Below, piece after piece: positions 60,272 through 64,000 of a stretch of 64,000 bases of DNA. The position numbers and the translations under genes were made by a program. The notes beneath the pieces are model-generated. The model was not told the origin of the DNA. It saw nothing but the letters and a program-made list of their open reading frames with translations, and did not search any database. The stretch comes from Anaerocolumna sp. GTDB taxonomy: Bacteria; Bacillota; Clostridia; Lachnospirales; Lachnospiraceae. Position 1 is the first letter of the stretch. Every line of letters begins with the position of its first letter. The stretch spans positions 1 through 64,000 of the forward strand of contig JAQSXJ010000003.1 of NCBI GenBank assembly GCA_029256725.1, written 5' to 3'.

Positions 60272-61840
60272 ATGAAAAAGAGAAAGAAAGCTGTATGTAT
60301 TATCACTGCAGTTGTTATGGTTTTTATGGCCACAGGGTGCGCTGCCGGAAGTAATAATAATGCTGGAAAGAATACGAAGCAGAATGTTGAGGCTGTAACA
60401 GTTAATACATTTGTTCAAGAATCAGTTGGAGTATATGAAGCAGAGAAGGCTGCTTGGACTGGTAATGTTAAGGTGGTTTCTAATCCAATAATGGAGGGGT
60501 ACTCAGGAACCGGATACATAGAGGGGTTTGAAGAAGATTCAGATACCTGTACCTTTACTGTTACCATAAAAAAGGATGGATTTTATGATTTGAATTTTAG
60601 AAGTGCTAGTAAAGGCGGCGAAAAGCACAATTATGTCAGTGTGGACAGTGAACGTCTGGGGACAGTGTTTGTTGAAGCGGAAGACTTTACAGATGCTTAC
60701 TTAACAAGGGTATATCTGGTGGCAGGGGAACATGAAATCAGTCTCTCAAAGTATTGGGGGTGGATATGGTTGGATTATCTTGAGGTTCTCACTGCAGAAC
60801 CTATAGATCCTTCATTTTATGAGATTAAGGCAGATCTGTCAAATAAGAATTCTTCTGAGCAAACTAAGAGGTTATACAGTTATTTATGTGATATTTATGG
60901 TAAGAAATTTCTCTCTGGACAGTTTTGTGATACAGGACAGTATGGAAAAGAATTTCAGATTATGAAAAAGGTTACCGGTAAGACACCAGCAGTACTGGGA
61001 CTGGACTTTATTGAATATACACCTTCCAGAGTAGAAAATGGAAGTAACGGATATGCAACAAATTATGCAATCGATTTTTGGGATAACGGAGGTATCGTTA
61101 CTTTCTGCTGGCACTGGAATGCACCCTCTGAATATCTGATCGGAGAATGGTACCGAGGATTTTATGCAGATGCCACTGATATAAATCTGGAGAAGATTAT
61201 GAAAGGAGAGGATACCAAGGGATATGAACTGCTGATGAGGGATATTGATGCTATTGCAGAACAGCTTTTGTTACTAAAAGAAGCAGGAGTTCCAATACTT
61301 TGGAGACCTCTCCATGAAGCGAGTGGAGGCTGGTTCTGGTGGGGAGCATCCGGACCGGAAGCTTATAAGAAGCTTTACATACTGCTTTACGATAGACTTA
61401 CCAAAGAATATGGACTGGATAATCTTATTTGGGTGTGGAATGGACAGGATGCTGAGTGGTATCCGGGTGATGAGTATGTGGATATCATCGGTGAGGATAT
61501 CTATCCTGGTGAGAAAGTCTATACTTCGCAAATATCATCCTATCTGAATGCAGCGAAGAATTATAGCAATGAGAGGAAAATGGTGTATCTGACGGAAAAT
61601 GGATGTCTCTTTGATACCGACCTTGCAAGACGGGATGGAGCGATGTGGGGCATGTGGTGTACCTGGCAAGACGAATTTGTTGCAAAAGATACTGCAATTT
61701 TCACCTTAAGTGAGCAATATACAGAGGAGTCAATGCTTAAAAAGGTATACGAAGATAAAGATGTTCTTACAAGAGAAGATCTGCCTGATTTAAGTACTTA
61801 TGAAATCCGCAGTAGCGACAGTGGTAAAGGGGAAAAATAG
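60272..61840 (+). CDS. Endo-beta-1,4-mannanase lipoprotein (CBM35-like plus GH26)
   Basis: It hydrolyses beta-mannans at the cell surface. The 522-residue protein has a lipoprotein signal (lipobox MATGC, Cys at about residue 23). A galactose-binding-like CBM (about 50-180: VYEAEKAAWTG, SGTGYIEGF, YWGWIWLDYLEV) precedes the GH26 barrel (about 190-505). The acid/base Glu is in LWRPLHEASGGWFWWG and the nucleophile Glu in VYLTENG. GAGGAG precedes the ATG. It is followed after 30 nt by a large solute-binding protein gene, forming a mannan-use operon. Confidence 0.93.
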   Translation: MKKRKKAVCIITAVVMVFMATGCAAGSNNNAGKNTKQNVEAVTVNTFVQESVGVYEAEKAAWTGNVKVVSNPIMEGYSGTGYIEGFEEDSDTCTFTVTIKKDGFYDLNFRSASKGGEKHNYVSVDSERLGTVFVEAEDFTDAYLTRVYLVAGEHEISLSKYWGWIWLDYLEVLTAEPIDPSFYEIKADLSNKNSSEQTKRLYSYLCDIYGKKFLSGQFCDTGQYGKEFQIMKKVTGKTPAVLGLDFIEYTPSRVENGSNGYATNYAIDFWDNGGIVTFCWHWNAPSEYLIGEWYRGFYADATDINLEKIMKGEDTKGYELLMRDIDAIAEQLLLLKEAGVPILWRPLHEASGGWFWWGASGPEAYKKLYILLYDRLTKEYGLDNLIWVWNGQDAEWYPGDEYVDIIGEDIYPGEKVYTSQISSYLNAAKNYSNERKMVYLTENGCLFDTDLARRDGAMWGMWCTWQDEFVAKDTAIFTLSEQYTEESMLKKVYEDKDVLTREDLPDLSTYEIRSSDSGKGEK

Positions 61841-61870
61841 CAGCCGGGGGCGGCGGAAGGAGTAGTAAAT

Positions 61871-64000
61871 ATGATATCCAGGGTAACCTGTAAAAGAATC
61901 ATGGCACTATTATTGACAGTTGTAATCTTACTGCCTCTGTTTCGAATAGGAGAAGTTCGAAGCTTTGCAAAGACAGAGATGACAATGGATGAATTTGATG
62001 ATGTTATCAGTACTTACAATATTGATGTTTCCATTCCCTCCTATAAGGACTACATGGAAGCGTATAAAGATGCCTCTAGACCGGAGCTGGCAATTGAGGT
62101 TACGGCAGAAGATTATGTTAGATATGAAGAGAATGATAATGTTGCGGTGCCTGAAATATACAAGGATTATGAAGGTATGGAAGGCGCCAGTGTTTTAACG
62201 GGAGAGGATTCACTAATAGAATTTGAAGCAGAGGTAGCGGAAAGCGGATTATATAATCTCTCTGTTGTTTATTATCCGGTAGAAGGTAAGAATTCAGATA
62301 TTGAACGCAGTATATTTATCGATGGAATGCTTCCTTTTGAGGAAATGGCCTTACTTACTTTCCCCAGAGTATGGAGCACTTATGTAAAAGATACTTATGT
62401 AAATGAAGATGGTGTTACTGAAAAAAACTGGGAGAAAGATAATCAAGGAAATGATGTAAAGCCACAAAGTATGGAGGTTCCGGAATGGCAGAGCAGATAT
62501 TTATATGACAGTAACGGCTATATAACGGATGTGTTATCAATATACCTGGAAAAGGGCAGCCATACAATCTCCATGGTCTCTTTAAAGGAACCCATGCTAA
62601 TCCGTAAATTGGTGCTTAATAACGAAGGAGTCACAAAATCCTATGAAGATATAAAAGCTGTCTGGGATTCTACGGGCGTCAAGGATACAAGTAATACCAA
62701 TATTCAGATTGAAGCTGAATATGCCACAAAGACCTCTTCACAGATGTTATATCCGAAGCAGGATCAGTCATCCCCTGCGGTTTCTCCCTCCAGTTCCAAA
62801 GAGCTGCTTAATAACACCATTGGCGGAAATTCCTGGCGGCTTGTTGGGCAATGGATTGAATGGGAGTTTACTGTTCCTGAGAGCGGGTATTACAACATAT
62901 CGCTGTATGATAAACAGAGTCTTTCCAGAGGAGTTCATGTTTCCAGGCGTATTACCATTGATGGAGCTGTTCCGTTTCAGGAAATGTCTGCTTATGCGTT
63001 TAATTACAGCCAGGATTGGAGAGAAGATGTACTGTCTGATAAAGAGGGGGAGGCTTATCGTTTCTATCTGACAGAAGGACAGCATAGTCTTCGAATGGAA
63101 GTCGTGTTGGGTGAATTTTCAGAAGTAGTGGGTCTTGTCAGGGACTCTGTACAACAGCTCAACAGTATATACAGACAGGTTATAAAGGTAATTGGTGTGA
63201 AGCCGGATACCTATCGTGACTATCAGCTGTCAGCAGTACTTCCGGAGTTGAAGGGGAAGCTGATAGAGGCAAGGGATACGTTAAACCAAGCCATTGATGA
63301 GCTTTCAAAAGTAGCAGGAAAAAATACGGATAAGAAAGCCGTACTTTTGACCATGCGTGACCAGCTGGATAAGCTGATTGAAGACGAAGAATATTTTGTA
63401 AGAGTTATTACTGCATATAAGATAAATGTAAGAGCCTTGGGTAATTGGATAACGCAGGCGATTAATCAGCCGCTGCAGGTAGATCGTATTAATATCTATT
63501 CACCGGATCAAACAAACACCTATGACGGGGATTCTTTTCTTGATAAGGCTGCATTTGAGATAAAGCGGTTATTTTATTCCTTTGTAGTTGATTATAATTC
63601 TATAGGAAGTGTGACAGATGACAAGGTACAGGGAACCCAGTCCATTACCTTATGGATTGGTTCCGGACGTGATCAGGCCAATGTTATAAAGTCATTGATT
63701 GATGAGAGCTTTACCAATGAGTCAGGAATCAGTGTAAATGTTCAGCTGGTGGATATGTCTACATTACTTAAGGCGACGCTGGTAGGAGAGGGGCCGGATG
63801 TAGCTATCCAGGTAGCAAATACCAACGGTGTTGCAGGAGCTGTTCTAAATACCGGAAATGATACACCGGTCAACTACGGAATCCGGAATGCGGTACTTGA
63901 TCTCAAACAGTTTCAGGATGCAGATGAGATCCTTTCAAGATTCTTAGAAGCGGCAACTACTCAGTTTACTTATGACGGTGGTGTTTATGCTTTGCCAGAG
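61871..64000 (+). CDS. Large CBM-bearing ABC solute-binding protein (3' end missing)
   Basis: The frame is open for 710 codons to the right edge. A signal peptide (CKRIMALLLTVVILLPLF) has no obvious lipobox Cys near its end. Two beta-sandwich carbohydrate-binding-like modules follow, at about residues 70-260 (ESGLYNLSVVYYPVEGKN) and 275-420 (ESGYYNISLYDKQSLSRG), then a helical linker. From about residue 575 an SBP_bac_1 domain begins (TLWIGSGRDQANVIKSLID, GEGPDVAIQVA). GGAAGGAG precedes the ATG. Such oversized binding proteins are found beside glycanase genes in Lachnospiraceae and Paenibacillus. Mannooligosaccharides are the likely ligand, judged from the GH26 gene. Confidence 0.82.
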   Translation, partial: MISRVTCKRIMALLLTVVILLPLFRIGEVRSFAKTEMTMDEFDDVISTYNIDVSIPSYKDYMEAYKDASRPELAIEVTAEDYVRYEENDNVAVPEIYKDYEGMEGASVLTGEDSLIEFEAEVAESGLYNLSVVYYPVEGKNSDIERSIFIDGMLPFEEMALLTFPRVWSTYVKDTYVNEDGVTEKNWEKDNQGNDVKPQSMEVPEWQSRYLYDSNGYITDVLSIYLEKGSHTISMVSLKEPMLIRKLVLNNEGVTKSYEDIKAVWDSTGVKDTSNTNIQIEAEYATKTSSQMLYPKQDQSSPAVSPSSSKELLNNTIGGNSWRLVGQWIEWEFTVPESGYYNISLYDKQSLSRGVHVSRRITIDGAVPFQEMSAYAFNYSQDWREDVLSDKEGEAYRFYLTEGQHSLRMEVVLGEFSEVVGLVRDSVQQLNSIYRQVIKVIGVKPDTYRDYQLSAVLPELKGKLIEARDTLNQAIDELSKVAGKNTDKKAVLLTMRDQLDKLIEDEEYFVRVITAYKINVRALGNWITQAINQPLQVDRINIYSPDQTNTYDGDSFLDKAAFEIKRLFYSFVVDYNSIGSVTDDKVQGTQSITLWIGSGRDQANVIKSLIDESFTNESGISVNVQLVDMSTLLKATLVGEGPDVAIQVANTNGVAGAVLNTGNDTPVNYGIRNAVLDLKQFQDADEILSRFLEAATTQFTYDGGVYALPE

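Overview
The window is low-GC Firmicutes DNA. AGGAGG-type ribosome binding sites, a glmS ribozyme, YesM/YesN two-component pairs, many AraC regulators and plant-sugar genes point to a plant-polysaccharide-fermenting member of the Lachnospiraceae, related to Lachnoclostridium phytofermentans or Anaerocolumna. That placement is an inference from gene content. No tRNA, rRNA, CRISPR array or complete insertion sequence was seen.

Layout. 1-4.6 kb: the 3' part of a very large surface protein with Ig-like and BspA-type repeats, followed by a TruA homologue whose catalytic Asp is Glu. 5.7-14.4 kb: a carbohydrate locus with a LacI regulator, a perfect 18-bp operator, a three-gene ABC importer, an AraC regulator, a permease-gene relic and a GH127 beta-L-arabinofuranosidase whose C-terminal domain is frameshifted off. 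14.6-16.7 kb: the remains of an antimicrobial-peptide-type ABC/two-component locus, collapsed by several internal deletions, next to a small element with inverted repeats. 17-24 kb: a cell-wall amidase, glmS with its ribozyme, and a MarR/DegV pair with FabT-like operators. 24-30 kb: rhamnulokinase, a broken rhamnose isomerase, a membrane protein under a ykkC-family riboswitch, and an AraA-like isomerase beside an AraC regulator. 30.9-39.6 kb: a YesM/YesN pair divergent from an RbsA/RbsC-type sugar importer with two permeases.

40.8-55.9 kb is the centrepiece: a glycyl-radical-enzyme bacterial microcompartment of the fucose/rhamnose type (GRM5-like). It encodes a class II aldolase, PduO-C-like, PduP, zinc alcohol dehydrogenase, PduL, PduS, at least seven shell proteins (BMC-H, BMC-T, EutN and EutS/PduU types), EutP, a DeoR regulator, a B12-independent propanediol dehydratase and its activase. 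The expected route is deoxyhexulose-1-phosphate to DHAP plus lactaldehyde, lactaldehyde to 1,2-propanediol, then propionaldehyde, then propanol and propionyl phosphate. Several features here look undescribed: a 28-nt direct repeat bracketing the lead promoter, two families of conserved leader RNA motifs repeated only inside the locus, a shell gene with two translation starts, and an in-frame 24-nt tandem repeat inside the glycyl radical enzyme.

56-64 kb: a ZIP metal transporter, an AraC regulator, a polysaccharide deacetylase, a tiny lipoprotein candidate, a roughly 370-bp AC-rich minisatellite, a CBM-GH26 mannanase lipoprotein, and the start of a large CBM-bearing solute-binding protein that runs off the right edge.

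Gene decay is concentrated between 11.7 and 26.8 kb (permease relic, GH127, ABC/TCS, rhaA), so either this part of the genome is being lost or the assembly is poor there. The deletions are too large to be simple base-calling errors.
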